A stretch of 64,000 nucleotides of DNA from contig JAFLTX010000001.1 in assembly GCA_022509145.1 (NCBI GenBank), positions 1-64,000 on the forward strand, in the 5' to 3' direction. Below are positions 50,061 to 59,965 of the stretch, one piece after another. Positions within the stretch are counted from its first letter, which is position 1. Every line of letters starts with the position of its first letter. This stretch comes from Muribaculaceae bacterium (lineage in GTDB: Bacteria; Bacteroidota; Bacteroidia; Bacteroidales; Muribaculaceae). The translations under genes were made by a program, and so were the position numbers. The notes beneath the pieces are model-generated. The model had not been told where the DNA came from. It saw only the letters and a list, made by a program, of their open reading frames with translations, and searched no databases.

Positions 50061-53000
50061 GTGGGTGAAAATAAAACTAAGGTAAAGACCACGCTTCTAT
50101 GGACCTATAAGGTGCTGAGAAGCTTGATATTCAGCGCTATAGTTCTGGCTGTGGTGCTGGTTGCCTTGGTGTATACATCCCTGTCGATTCCGCCCGTCCA
50201 AAATTGGATCAAAGGTAAAGTAAAGGCAGAATTAGAGACCTTCTTCGGAAATCATATCGAGATCGACAGGTTGAAGATCATTCCTCTCAACGAGATAATC
50301 ATCGAAGGCGCCGACATCCACGACCTCAACGAGGAAAGTTGTCTGAAAATCGAGCGCCTCGGAGCCGGGATAAATCTCTGGCGGCTCGTTTTCGGCGGTA
50401 AAATAGAGATAACCTATGTGGAGCTCATCAACTTTTCGGCCAACGTGTATCAAACAGCTGAAGGAGAACCTCTGAATATCGATTTCATCATCAAGGCGTT
50501 GACCAAAAAGGATGAAAACAAGCCTCCGGCCAGGTTTGACCTCAAGATACGCAACATAGTGCTTCGCCAGGGGAGCGCCAGGTTCTCACGGTTATGGAAG
50601 CCCGAGACAGCAGGGGATAAGATTGATTTCAATCATCTTGAGATCACGGACCTGGCAGCCGACGTCACCATCCCGCGCCTGTCGAACGACCACTCCGTGA
50701 TCGACGTGAGACGCCTGTCGCTGAACGAGAAATCGGGACTCTCGATCAAAGAGATAGGCGGCGTGTTCAAGCTTGAGCCAGACCATCTTGAAGTGCAAGA
50801 TTTCGTGGTGAGACTCCCCGAAACCGAACTTCATACCTCGGATTTCACCCTTCCTCTGGATCTCGCCTCCCTCGGCGACCGGATGGTGGAGGTAAAGATA
50901 GAGAACAGCCGCATCACACCCTCGAATCTCGCGGCCTTTTATCCGCCGCTTGCGAACTTCGACACCCCGATGGCATTCCAAACCGAAGTGGGAGCCAATC
51001 TCAGCGACATCAGAATATCGGAACTGACACTCTCGTCGGCCAATGATTTCCAGCTCTCGCTCTCGGGCGCGGTGAGGAACTATTCAGACCTGGAGTCAGC
51101 CGAAATAGACGTCAATTCGTTGGCTGCCCATATCTCGCAGGCACAACTGCAACAGGCTGCTGGCACATTTATGAAAGGCGCCTCGCCTTTGGCCGATATT
51201 ATAATGTCTGGCATCGGAGCCGTAAATCTCGATATGAACGGGATGTATCGGTTCAAGACCGGTGAGCTGGGCGCATCCACCACCTTGCAGACTGCGCTCG
51301 GTGAGATCGAACTCACCACCGCCGGACGCCTCACGGAGAACGGCTTTGAAGGAGATATCAATGTCGGAGTGCCGCAGCTGAGGCTCTTTGATATCCCCGT
51401 CGGGAAGTATCTTTCATATATCGCCAACTCGCTGATCGGATTCAGAGGTAAGCTCAATTTCAAAGATTTTATGGCCTCGTCGGGGAATCTGGATTTTCAG
51501 TTCGAGGAACTCGACGTGCTCAACCGGAGAATCTCGAACCTGTCGGGACGCGTGGCCAAAGAAGGCGCCCTCTGCACCGTGGAGCTCGCTGCCGACGATT
51601 CCGACCTGAAATGCGAAATCGATGCCGAAGCCTTGTTGGCGGGAGAGGACTCTCAATGGAGACTCACAGCCGACATTGAAGATTTCGACACCTACAATTC
51701 ATTATTAACCGAGACCAACACTCCCCGTTACGAGATAAAAGGTATAATCGAGCTTGACGCCGTAGGGAACAACCTTGACAACATCACGGGCCAACTCTCG
51801 TTGAATGATTTCAGGATAACCAACTCAGAGGGGAAAAGCCTGGATGTGGACAGGCTAACCGTCTCCGTAGATGAAACCGCGGGCTACAAGTCCATAAGGC
51901 TTGCAAGCGATATGGTAGACCTGTCGCTGGAGGGAGATTATGTGCTCTCGAAAGTGCCGGTAATGATACATCAGACGTTGGCGAGTGTCTTCCCCGGCCT
52001 GGTTAGGGACGACCGTGAGAAAGCGGAATGTGGAAGCGGAGAGTTGCTCGTCAGTGTGAAAGACGCTCAGCCTCTCATCGACTTTTTCAAGATACCCGTA
52101 ATCCCGCTCACAGCCCTCAATGTAAAGGGTAGTTTCGACGGAGAAGACGGCACAGTGAGTCTCTCTACCGAGATTCCCTTCATTCAGCAGGGTAAAAATC
52201 TGATAACCGACACCTATCTCGATCTGAGTCTCGACGGGCTTCAGCAACGGGTGGCCTTGCAAGCCGGCACGGTATATCCCACCAAAAAAGGACTTCTGCA
52301 ACTCGACGCCGATCTGACAGGGCACGACAACAACTACCGCCTTGAGCTTGATTTCAACAAAGACCGCGACGTGGCTTTCCGGGGGAGAGCGGCGCTCGAT
52401 ATCCTGGCGGAATTCGACGGCGCGGAAGGAGGGATGCTGCTGGGTGTGGATTGGGAGCGCTCCACGTTGATGCTCAACGGCGCGGAATGGGTGATTGAAG
52501 ACTCGGAGATGACCTTTGACGGCCGCGCTTTGAGAATAAAGGACTTCTGCGTGCGACACAATGAGCAGTTTGTCCTCATCTCTGGCTATAACGATGTGGA
52601 GGATAACGGCGAGATAACCCTTACGCTTTCCGACATCAACCTCGACTATCTTTTCGACACCCTCAACATCCCGCACGTCAACTTCGGAGGGCAGGCCACC
52701 GGCGGCGTAACAGCAAGGAGTATCTTCAGCGGCGATCCGCAGGTTGCCACCGACAAGTTGACCATTGAAGACTTCAGTTATAACGGGGCGGTACTGGGTC
52801 ACGGCGACGTAACCGCGAGACTGAACCTGCCTAAAAAGATGGTGGCCATCGGAGCAGATATCACAAAAGGAGACCATACCGTGGCAAAAGCTGACGGGGG
52901 AGTGTGGTTCGGAAGAGATTCTCTGGCTTTCAACTTCCTGGCCGACAGGGTCAACGTCGGGTTCATGCAACCTTTTATGAAGGCTTTCTCATCTGACGTA

Positions 53001-54662
53001 AGGGGAGAGGCCAGCGGCGAAGCGCTGCTTTACGGCACCTTCTCCGACATAGATATGGTAGGAACGATAACGGCTCACGACGTTTCCATAAAAATCGACT
53101 ATATAAATGCCTATTACTCCGGCAGCGACACCGTATATCTGACACCGGGGCGAATCGATATCCCTCATTTCAAGGTGGCCGACACCTACGGGCATACGGC
53201 AGTAGTGGAAGGTCTACTGACCCACCGGTATTTCCATGAGCCCGCATTCCGTTTCCGCATCAACGATATGGACCATCTGATGGTCTACAACACCGACAGC
53301 CGCATTAACCCCCGTTGGTATGGAAAGATCTTCGCCTCCGGGCGAGGCGAGGTGGTGGGCGAGCCGGGAAGCGTGACTATAAGTGCCGATGTGGTGACGG
53401 ACTCCGGGAGCGACTTCACTTTCGTGCTTTCCGACCAGCAGGAGGCCCAGAAATCGCACTTCCTGACCTTCACAGACCGCCGCAAGGAGGAAGAGGAACG
53501 CAACCGAGAGGCCGACGAGCGGGAGAAGATACTCAACCGATTCAACTACAACGTTGTCAATTCTCAGGAGGAGGAATCCGATGTCTTCACTCTTGACCTG
53601 CGCGCCTCCGTGACAAACGACATCAAGCTCAACCTCATAATGGACCCGATTGCCGGCGACAAGATAACCGCCTACGGCGACGGCGCCATGACGATGACAT
53701 ACAGCTCACTCACAGACGAACTGCTCCTATACGGGAAATATACTCTGGAGAAGGGAACGTATAATTTCTCGTTGCAGGACATCATCCTCAAAGACTTCAT
53801 CATCAAGCCGGGGAGCTCCATAGCATTCACGGGCGACCCCTACACCGGTATCCTTGACATCACAGCCGCCTACAGGGTAAACACCAGCCTGACGGAGCTC
53901 GACAGCAGTTTCGCCACCGACCGCGAGCTCAACCGCACGAGTGTGCCGGTGGAGGCTTTGCTGATAGTAACCGGAGTGCTCACTTCGCCGAACATCGATT
54001 TCGACATAGCTCTCCCAACCGTCACCGAAGAGACCGCGAGAAAGGTGAAAAGCATCATCTCGACAGACGATATGATGAGCCGGCAGGTGCTCTATCTTGT
54101 GGCGCTCAACAAGTTCTATCCGCCTGAATATATGGCCACGACCAATTCGGGAGGCGAGTGGGCGTCGATAGCCTCTTCGACCATCTCTTCTCAGATTCAA
54201 AATGCGTTGGGCCAGCTCACAGACAAGGTCACGATAGCGCCGTCGATCCGCAGCGACAAGGGTGATTTCTCTGATATCGAGTTCGACCTGGCGCTGAGTT
54301 CCCAGCTATTTAACAACCGGCTACTGATCAACGGTAACGTGGGATATCGCGATCCTTCAAACTCCAACACCACTTTCGTGGGCGATTTCGATCTGGAATA
54401 TCTTTTGACTAAAAAAGGTAATTGGCGCCTGAAAGCATACAATCATTTTAACGATCAGAATTATTACCTGAAGTCGGCGCTCACCACTCAGGGGCTCGGT
54501 ATCGTATGGCGGAAAGATTTCGGATATCCGGCTTCGGCAGTGCAGACACCGAAGAAAGAGCCCGTGCGCTCTAAAGAGGAGGAGCCGGCGCCTCAGCCCG
54601 AGCAGCCCACCCCAGAACCGGAGCAGCCCACTCCGGTGCCCGAGCAGGCTGACATCGAATGA
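50061..54662 (+). CDS. tamB: TamB/DUF490 translocation and assembly module protein (GTG start)
   Basis: ORF 1533 aa; N-terminal TM, long beta-helical repeats, C-terminal DUF490-like 'GDKITAYGDGAMTMTYSSLTDELLLYGKYTLEKGTYNFSLQDIILKDFIIKPGSSIAFTGDPYTGILDITAAYRV'. Confidence 0.88.
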   Translation: MGENKTKVKTTLLWTYKVLRSLIFSAIVLAVVLVALVYTSLSIPPVQNWIKGKVKAELETFFGNHIEIDRLKIIPLNEIIIEGADIHDLNEESCLKIERLGAGINLWRLVFGGKIEITYVELINFSANVYQTAEGEPLNIDFIIKALTKKDENKPPARFDLKIRNIVLRQGSARFSRLWKPETAGDKIDFNHLEITDLAADVTIPRLSNDHSVIDVRRLSLNEKSGLSIKEIGGVFKLEPDHLEVQDFVVRLPETELHTSDFTLPLDLASLGDRMVEVKIENSRITPSNLAAFYPPLANFDTPMAFQTEVGANLSDIRISELTLSSANDFQLSLSGAVRNYSDLESAEIDVNSLAAHISQAQLQQAAGTFMKGASPLADIIMSGIGAVNLDMNGMYRFKTGELGASTTLQTALGEIELTTAGRLTENGFEGDINVGVPQLRLFDIPVGKYLSYIANSLIGFRGKLNFKDFMASSGNLDFQFEELDVLNRRISNLSGRVAKEGALCTVELAADDSDLKCEIDAEALLAGEDSQWRLTADIEDFDTYNSLLTETNTPRYEIKGIIELDAVGNNLDNITGQLSLNDFRITNSEGKSLDVDRLTVSVDETAGYKSIRLASDMVDLSLEGDYVLSKVPVMIHQTLASVFPGLVRDDREKAECGSGELLVSVKDAQPLIDFFKIPVIPLTALNVKGSFDGEDGTVSLSTEIPFIQQGKNLITDTYLDLSLDGLQQRVALQAGTVYPTKKGLLQLDADLTGHDNNYRLELDFNKDRDVAFRGRAALDILAEFDGAEGGMLLGVDWERSTLMLNGAEWVIEDSEMTFDGRALRIKDFCVRHNEQFVLISGYNDVEDNGEITLTLSDINLDYLFDTLNIPHVNFGGQATGGVTARSIFSGDPQVATDKLTIEDFSYNGAVLGHGDVTARLNLPKKMVAIGADITKGDHTVAKADGGVWFGRDSLAFNFLADRVNVGFMQPFMKAFSSDVRGEASGEALLYGTFSDIDMVGTITAHDVSIKIDYINAYYSGSDTVYLTPGRIDIPHFKVADTYGHTAVVEGLLTHRYFHEPAFRFRINDMDHLMVYNTDSRINPRWYGKIFASGRGEVVGEPGSVTISADVVTDSGSDFTFVLSDQQEAQKSHFLTFTDRRKEEEERNREADEREKILNRFNYNVVNSQEEESDVFTLDLRASVTNDIKLNLIMDPIAGDKITAYGDGAMTMTYSSLTDELLLYGKYTLEKGTYNFSLQDIILKDFIIKPGSSIAFTGDPYTGILDITAAYRVNTSLTELDSSFATDRELNRTSVPVEALLIVTGVLTSPNIDFDIALPTVTEETARKVKSIISTDDMMSRQVLYLVALNKFYPPEYMATTNSGGEWASIASSTISSQIQNALGQLTDKVTIAPSIRSDKGDFSDIEFDLALSSQLFNNRLLINGNVGYRDPSNSNTTFVGDFDLEYLLTKKGNWRLKAYNHFNDQNYYLKSALTTQGLGIVWRKDFGYPASAVQTPKKEPVRSKEEEPAPQPEQPTPEPEQPTPVPEQADIE

Positions 54663-54693
54663 GGCCAACAGAAGAATGAAACCATAAAAGAAG

Positions 54694-54727
54694 GGCCCCT
54701 GAGGCGATGAAAGTCGCGCCAGGGGCC
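54694..54727. terminator. Hairpin between convergent tamB and prs, probable terminator
   Basis: GGCCCCTG (54694-54701) ... CAGGGGCC (54720-54727) with inner GCGA/TCGC pairing; weak T-richness on both sides. Confidence 0.6.
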
Positions 54728-54752
54728 TTCGTTATCTTTGTTAAGACAGGTG

Positions 54753-55703
54753 TCAGAATTTCTTGAACAAATATTGCGAGGAGATGGATTGGTTGTTGTG
54801 GATGCGACGGATCGTGTCTGCAAACAACTTGGCAACTGGGAGGACGATAGCCTTCGGGTTCTCTTTTCCGTAGGGGATTGAGTCGGTGAAAATCATCTCC
54901 GTAAGCTTGCTCTCGATGACTCGAGTTGTGGCGGGGTCGCTCATCACCGCGTGGCTGCAGAGAGCCCTTACGGTTTTTGCACCCTTTTCGATCAGAAGGT
55001 CGGCAGCTTTAGTGATGGTGCCTGCAGTGTCTGATATGTCGTCGATCAAAATCACGTTTTTATCTTTCACATCGCCAATCACCGTCATAGTCTCCACCAC
55101 GTTTGCTTTCGCGCGGTTTTTATGGCAGAGCACCAGGGGCACATCGAAATATTTGGCATACGAGTTTGCCCTTTTTGCACCGCCGGCATCCGGAGAAGCT
55201 ATTACCATGTCGGGGATATGTTGGCTTTCGATATAAGGGATGAAGATGGATGAAGCGTAAAGATGGTCTACGGGAACGTTGAAGAAGCCCTGGATCTGGT
55301 CGGCATGGAGGTCCATAGTGATGAGGCGGTTGATGCCGGCCACGCTAAGAAGATCAGCCATCAGTTTGGCCGCAATGGAGACGCGAGGCTTATCCTTGCG
55401 GTCCTGACGCGCCCAACCAAAGTAGGGGATTACAGCCACGATTGTGGCGGCCGAGGCACGTTTGGCAGCGTCGATCATGAGCAGGAGCTCCATGAGGTTG
55501 TCGCTGTTGGGGAAGGTAGACTGTACGAGATATACCTCGGCGCCACGGATTGACTCCTCGAAACAAACCTCGAATTCACCGTCGGCAAAACGTTCGATCT
55601 TCATCTTGCCCATCTCGATGCCTAAATCTTTACAGATAGCTTCACCAAGGTAGTGACTTTTAGTGCCTGCAAATACTTTGATTGGCGGTAAATAGCTATT
55701 CAT
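54753..55703 (-). CDS. prs: Ribose-phosphate pyrophosphokinase
   Basis: ORF 316 aa; 'KVFAGTKSHYLGEAI', 'YFGWARQDRKDKPRVSIAAK', 'VILIDDISDTAGTI'. Confidence 0.96.
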   Translation of the reverse strand: MNSYLPPIKVFAGTKSHYLGEAICKDLGIEMGKMKIERFADGEFEVCFEESIRGAEVYLVQSTFPNSDNLMELLLMIDAAKRASAATIVAVIPYFGWARQDRKDKPRVSIAAKLMADLLSVAGINRLITMDLHADQIQGFFNVPVDHLYASSIFIPYIESQHIPDMVIASPDAGGAKRANSYAKYFDVPLVLCHKNRAKANVVETMTVIGDVKDKNVILIDDISDTAGTITKAADLLIEKGAKTVRALCSHAVMSDPATTRVIESKLTEMIFTDSIPYGKENPKAIVLPVAKLFADTIRRIHNNQSISSQYLFKKF

Positions 55704-55729
55704 GATGCAATTAAAAAAGTTTATTGTGG

Positions 55730-57481
55730 TTAGTGATTATTCTGATTTTGTTCCCGCAGGGGAATCACCACGGCGCTTGAGCCGGGAATTTTGATTTTTA
55801 AGGGTGTATGGCGCGACACCTCCAGATCGAACGTCTCTCCGAAGAGAAGGTCTTTTGCGCGGCCTTTGAATTCCGGAAGCCTCGCCATATCGAAGGCGAG
55901 CTCCGGGATATGGATTTCTGCAAAACGTTCGTCGCGGCTGAAATTGGCCACAATGAGCAGGGCCTCGTCCTCGTCGTGGCGCAACCATGCGAAGAGGGAA
56001 TGCCCGTCGAAACCGGGGCGCCCGTCGTTGGCATACATCAGGTCGAAAAACTCTCCTTCGCGCAGGGCGGATCGGGAGTTGAGCATCTTCAGAACCTTGG
56101 AGAAGAATTTCCGCAGGTTCTTCTCGTGGGGCGTCAAGGCTGATCCGTCGGCCTTCCCGTCGGAATACCATCGGCGCAGGGAGGCCACGCTCCAATAGTC
56201 AAAGATAGTGGTGCGGTTGTTCTGGCCGGCAAAACCTTCGTTGTCGGCGCCCTTTTCGCCGAGCTCCTGCCCGTAATATATCATAAACGGGCCTTTGGAG
56301 ATCATGCTCGAAACCACAAGGTGAGGAACGATACGTGCAGCGTCGCCGGCATATTCGGGCGAGCAGAAGCGCACTTCGTCATGGTTTTCCAGGAAATTGA
56401 GCATCTGCGATCCGATGCCGTCTACGGTCTTCCAGCAGTCGGTGAGGCGGGATGCACTCAGGCCGTGACGCTCAATCCCAACGAGAGTATCATAGAGATT
56501 CACCTTGTCATAGAGGTAGTCGAAGCAGCCGTAACCGAGGAAATCGCGATATTGGCCCACATCATAAATTTCTCCTATGAAGATGAGATGCGGGAAATCT
56601 TTTTTCAATTCGGGTATCACGTAGTGCCAGAAAGGGAGCGGCACCATGAAGACCATATCGCAACGGAACCCGTCAACTCCCATTTCGGCCCAATAACGCA
56701 AGATGGATGTCATCTTCTTCCACGTATCTGGAATCGGGTCGAAATGTTCTGAGCCATCGGAGTAATCTTTGCCGTAATTCAGTTTTACGGTCTCATACCA
56801 GTCAAACTCGGAGCAGACAGCCGAAAAACAATCGTTTCCCGTGGCCTTTGCTGGAATCTCTGTGTAGGAGAATTCTTTTGCACCATTACGGGAAACGTGA
56901 AATTCTTGATTTTGGATGTAATAATAATTGTTGGAGGGGCTGAAAAACTTTTCGCGGTCGTCATCTGCGCCGAAGTCGTGCTCGCCTGCCGGGGCTTTGT
57001 CGGAATGATAACACCGGGCCGTGTGGTTGGGCACGAAATCAATCAAGACCTTAAGCCCTTCCTTATGGATCCTTTTTACCGCAGCTTTGAACTCGTCTAT
57101 GCGTTTCTCCACATTCTCGGCCAAAGCCGGGTCCACGTCGAAATAGTCTTTGATTGCGTAAGGCGAACCGGCCTCTCCCTTCACGATCTCTTTATGATCC
57201 GGCTTGATGCCAAATTCTGAGAAATCTGTCTTGGTGGCGTGTTCGATCACCCCCGTGAGCCAAAGAGCGTTGACCCCAAGATTTTTAATCCCCTTTATAA
57301 CCTTTGAAGTGAGATGGTTAAACTTCCCGGAGCCGTTGCGTTCAAGCGAGCCGTAAGGCATCGGATCGGGTTCCGGGTTGGTAAGTATGCGGGGGAAAAA
57401 TTGATAGACAACCAATCTCTCATTCTTCCGGGGAGAGGAATTGAGATGGCTGTCTACGCTGCTATCAATCCGAGGGGTCAT
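55730..57481 (-). CDS. GH13 alpha-amylase family glycoside hydrolase
   Basis: ORF 583 aa; 'LIDFVPNHTAR', 'GVDGFRCDMVFMVP', 'FIGEIYD', 'NFLENHDEVR'. Confidence 0.92.
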   Translation of the reverse strand: MTPRIDSSVDSHLNSSPRKNERLVVYQFFPRILTNPEPDPMPYGSLERNGSGKFNHLTSKVIKGIKNLGVNALWLTGVIEHATKTDFSEFGIKPDHKEIVKGEAGSPYAIKDYFDVDPALAENVEKRIDEFKAAVKRIHKEGLKVLIDFVPNHTARCYHSDKAPAGEHDFGADDDREKFFSPSNNYYYIQNQEFHVSRNGAKEFSYTEIPAKATGNDCFSAVCSEFDWYETVKLNYGKDYSDGSEHFDPIPDTWKKMTSILRYWAEMGVDGFRCDMVFMVPLPFWHYVIPELKKDFPHLIFIGEIYDVGQYRDFLGYGCFDYLYDKVNLYDTLVGIERHGLSASRLTDCWKTVDGIGSQMLNFLENHDEVRFCSPEYAGDAARIVPHLVVSSMISKGPFMIYYGQELGEKGADNEGFAGQNNRTTIFDYWSVASLRRWYSDGKADGSALTPHEKNLRKFFSKVLKMLNSRSALREGEFFDLMYANDGRPGFDGHSLFAWLRHDEDEALLIVANFSRDERFAEIHIPELAFDMARLPEFKGRAKDLLFGETFDLEVSRHTPLKIKIPGSSAVVIPLREQNQNNH

Positions 57482-57634
57482 AAATAGGATTGAATTTTTA
57501 GCAAAATTAAAAAAAAATTCAAAGAAAACAAAGAAGAGAGCCGCAGGTCAGAAAAAAAATTGTAGACCTTAAAGATTAAGGCCGTATTCAATAAAAATTG
57601 GAATTTTTTGAAATTGAGAGGGGAGACCGAAAAA

Positions 57635-58615
57635 TCAGGGACTCAGGATGGAGAGGAGGGTCTGAAACTTATTGTTTGTCTCCTCCCATTCGGCTTCGGG
57701 AGCAGACTGCGCCGTGATTCCACCTCCTGCAAAGAGAGCTGCCTCGGTTGGTGTAAGAAAGGCGCAGCGCAACGCTACGTAAAAATTGAAATCCCGGTGG
57801 CTCACGGGACCCAAGAAGCCTCCGTAGAGCGCGCGCGGACCTTCGTGGCGTTGAATCAGCTCGAGGGCCAACGTTCGCGGATGCCCTGCCAGAGCCGGTG
57901 TGGGTGCAAGGTCGCGCAAAAGTTCCGCCAGGTTTAAATCGGGACTTACCGAGGCGGAGATGTCCGTTTTTATATGTTCAATTTTTCCTGCCTGCAAAGT
58001 GGTTGGAGAGCCGACTTGCGGTGAGAGTCCTGCATTGCGGAATGCTTCCTCAATATGTGCAGTCACGATGGCTTGCTCAAGCTTGTTTTTGGTGTCCCAC
58101 GGGGTTTGTTGGGGCGATACGAGTCGGGTGCCGGCAAGCGCCACTGACGAGAGCCTCGCGCCGTCGGATTTCAGCAACAATTCCGGCGATGCACCTATCC
58201 AAGACCCGAACTCGCGGGTACTGATAAAGAAAACGAACGCATCGGGGTAAGCCGTGCAAAGATCCCGAAAGGCTTTGTCGGCGTCTATGGGAATTTCCAC
58301 TTTCAGTCTTCTCGAGGCCACCACTTTCTTACCGGGCGAGCCTTCGAGATTTCTCTTGATTTCCTCTATATAGGAGAAATATTCGGGTCTGGAAAGCTCT
58401 TTGAAGTCATAAGTTTTTAGATTCCTCTTCAGAACATCGGCAGGAATTGAAGGGAAAGGCTCAACCAATGAATAGAGTGCCATTCCCTCGATGTCGGCGA
58501 AGGGAGATATTGCGAAATCATTTGCTCCCGGGGCGGAAAGTGAGCCGTCAGAACGTTCTGCTCGGAAAATCCATTTCTCTTGCGCGCCTGGGAGGCGGTA
58601 AGCGATTACGTCCAT
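57635..58615 (-). CDS. menF: Chorismate-binding enzyme, isochorismate synthase-like
   Basis: ORF 326 aa; 'IGASPELLLKSDGARLSSVALAGTR', 'GKIEHIKTDISASV', 'LALELIQRHEGPRALYGGFLGPV'. Confidence 0.88.
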   Translation of the reverse strand: MDVIAYRLPGAQEKWIFRAERSDGSLSAPGANDFAISPFADIEGMALYSLVEPFPSIPADVLKRNLKTYDFKELSRPEYFSYIEEIKRNLEGSPGKKVVASRRLKVEIPIDADKAFRDLCTAYPDAFVFFISTREFGSWIGASPELLLKSDGARLSSVALAGTRLVSPQQTPWDTKNKLEQAIVTAHIEEAFRNAGLSPQVGSPTTLQAGKIEHIKTDISASVSPDLNLAELLRDLAPTPALAGHPRTLALELIQRHEGPRALYGGFLGPVSHRDFNFYVALRCAFLTPTEAALFAGGGITAQSAPEAEWEETNNKFQTLLSILSP

Positions 58616-58617
58616 TC

Positions 58618-59934
58618 TCAGTCTTCCTTTATGGTGGGTTTAATCACCGAAACAGCCACAAATGTTGCGATGGAGGTGACCATTATAAAACTGAAGAAGA
58701 ACAGATATCCGGCGCTCAACGTACCCACATTGTCGAATTTATTGAAAAAATCGAAAATCCAGCCTGCAGCCATTCCCGGAATCATCATGCCAAGCGCCAT
58801 GAACGCCGTGCAGAAGGCGTAATGCGAGGTCTGACTTTCGCCCGCGCTGAAATACATCAGGTAAAGCATATAAGCCGTGAACCCGAAGCCGTAGCCGAAT
58901 TGCTCGATGCCGAGCCCGACGGAAATCCAGAATAGATTGGAGGGTTGGTAGAGGGCGAAAATACAATATACGAGGCAGGGGAGGGTGAGCGACAAGGCCA
59001 TGGGCCAGAGCCACCGTTTAAGGCCACCGCGCGCTACCAGAAGACCCCCGACGATACCTCCGGCAAGAAGGGCCACCACTCCGACGGTGCCGTTGGCAAA
59101 CCCCACCTGGGCCGTCGACAGTCCGAGACCTCCGTTTTCAACGCTGTCGAGCAGGAACGGGCTTACAAGCTTGAGGCACATAGCCTCCGGGAGCCGGTAA
59201 AGCAGAATGAAGGTCAAAGCCAGCCAGATATGTTTCTTCCGGAAGAAGGTGAAGAAGGTGAAGACGAATTCTTTAAGCAGAACCTGGTGGGAGATGTCGG
59301 TCCGAGGTTTGTCGGCTGCGGGTCGGGGCAGGGCAAACCTGTCCCAAAGGAAGATGAGGAGGAATACGGCGGAGAGGAGGATGAATGTGGCCGACCAGGC
59401 TGTGGAGACTTCGGCATATTTTATCTCAAGATACCCAGCAAACATAACGATCAGACCTTGGCCGAGGATGCTGGCGATGCGGTAGAACGTCGAGCGGATA
59501 CCCACGTAAGCGGCCTGCTGCTTTTCATCGAGTGCAAGCATGTAGAAGCCGTCGGCCGCGATATCGTGTGTGGCCGAGCAGAATGCCATGATCCAGAAAA
59601 ATACGAGGGAGATGAAGAAATAGGCTTTCGAGGTGATGGCTATGGCTACCGAAGCCATTGCCACAGCTATCAGCAGCTGCATTCCGAGAGTCCACCACCG
59701 TTTCGTCTTGATGAGATCCACAAACGGGCTCCAAAACGGTTTTATGACCCACGGCAAGTAGAGAAGGCCGGTATAAAATGCCATCTCAGTGGGAGGAATC
59801 CCCATGTTGGTATACATTATCACCGTGAGCACATTCACGGCGAAATAGGGGAGCCCCTCGGCTATATATACAGAAGGAATCCAACCCCAGGGACCGAAGG
59901 AGCTGGCCTTTGCCGGGGTTGGATTCTGGTTCAT
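58618..59934 (-). CDS. MFS transporter, AmpG-like permease
   Basis: ORF 438 aa; 12 TM-like segments, 'SVYIAEGLPYFAVNVLTVIMYTNMGI', 'LPWVIKPFWSPFVD', 'ATHDIAADGFY'. Confidence 0.88.
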   Translation of the reverse strand: MNQNPTPAKASSFGPWGWIPSVYIAEGLPYFAVNVLTVIMYTNMGIPPTEMAFYTGLLYLPWVIKPFWSPFVDLIKTKRWWTLGMQLLIAVAMASVAIAITSKAYFFISLVFFWIMAFCSATHDIAADGFYMLALDEKQQAAYVGIRSTFYRIASILGQGLIVMFAGYLEIKYAEVSTAWSATFILLSAVFLLIFLWDRFALPRPAADKPRTDISHQVLLKEFVFTFFTFFRKKHIWLALTFILLYRLPEAMCLKLVSPFLLDSVENGGLGLSTAQVGFANGTVGVVALLAGGIVGGLLVARGGLKRWLWPMALSLTLPCLVYCIFALYQPSNLFWISVGLGIEQFGYGFGFTAYMLYLMYFSAGESQTSHYAFCTAFMALGMMIPGMAAGWIFDFFNKFDNVGTLSAGYLFFFSFIMVTSIATFVAVSVIKPTIKED

Positions 59935-59965
59935 TTATAGATAGGTTTTAATCTGGAGCGGGTAA

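Noticed and set aside
51855-52970. 371-aa - strand ORF inside tamB
   Set aside because: Shadow ORF opposite a continuous 1533-aa reading frame.
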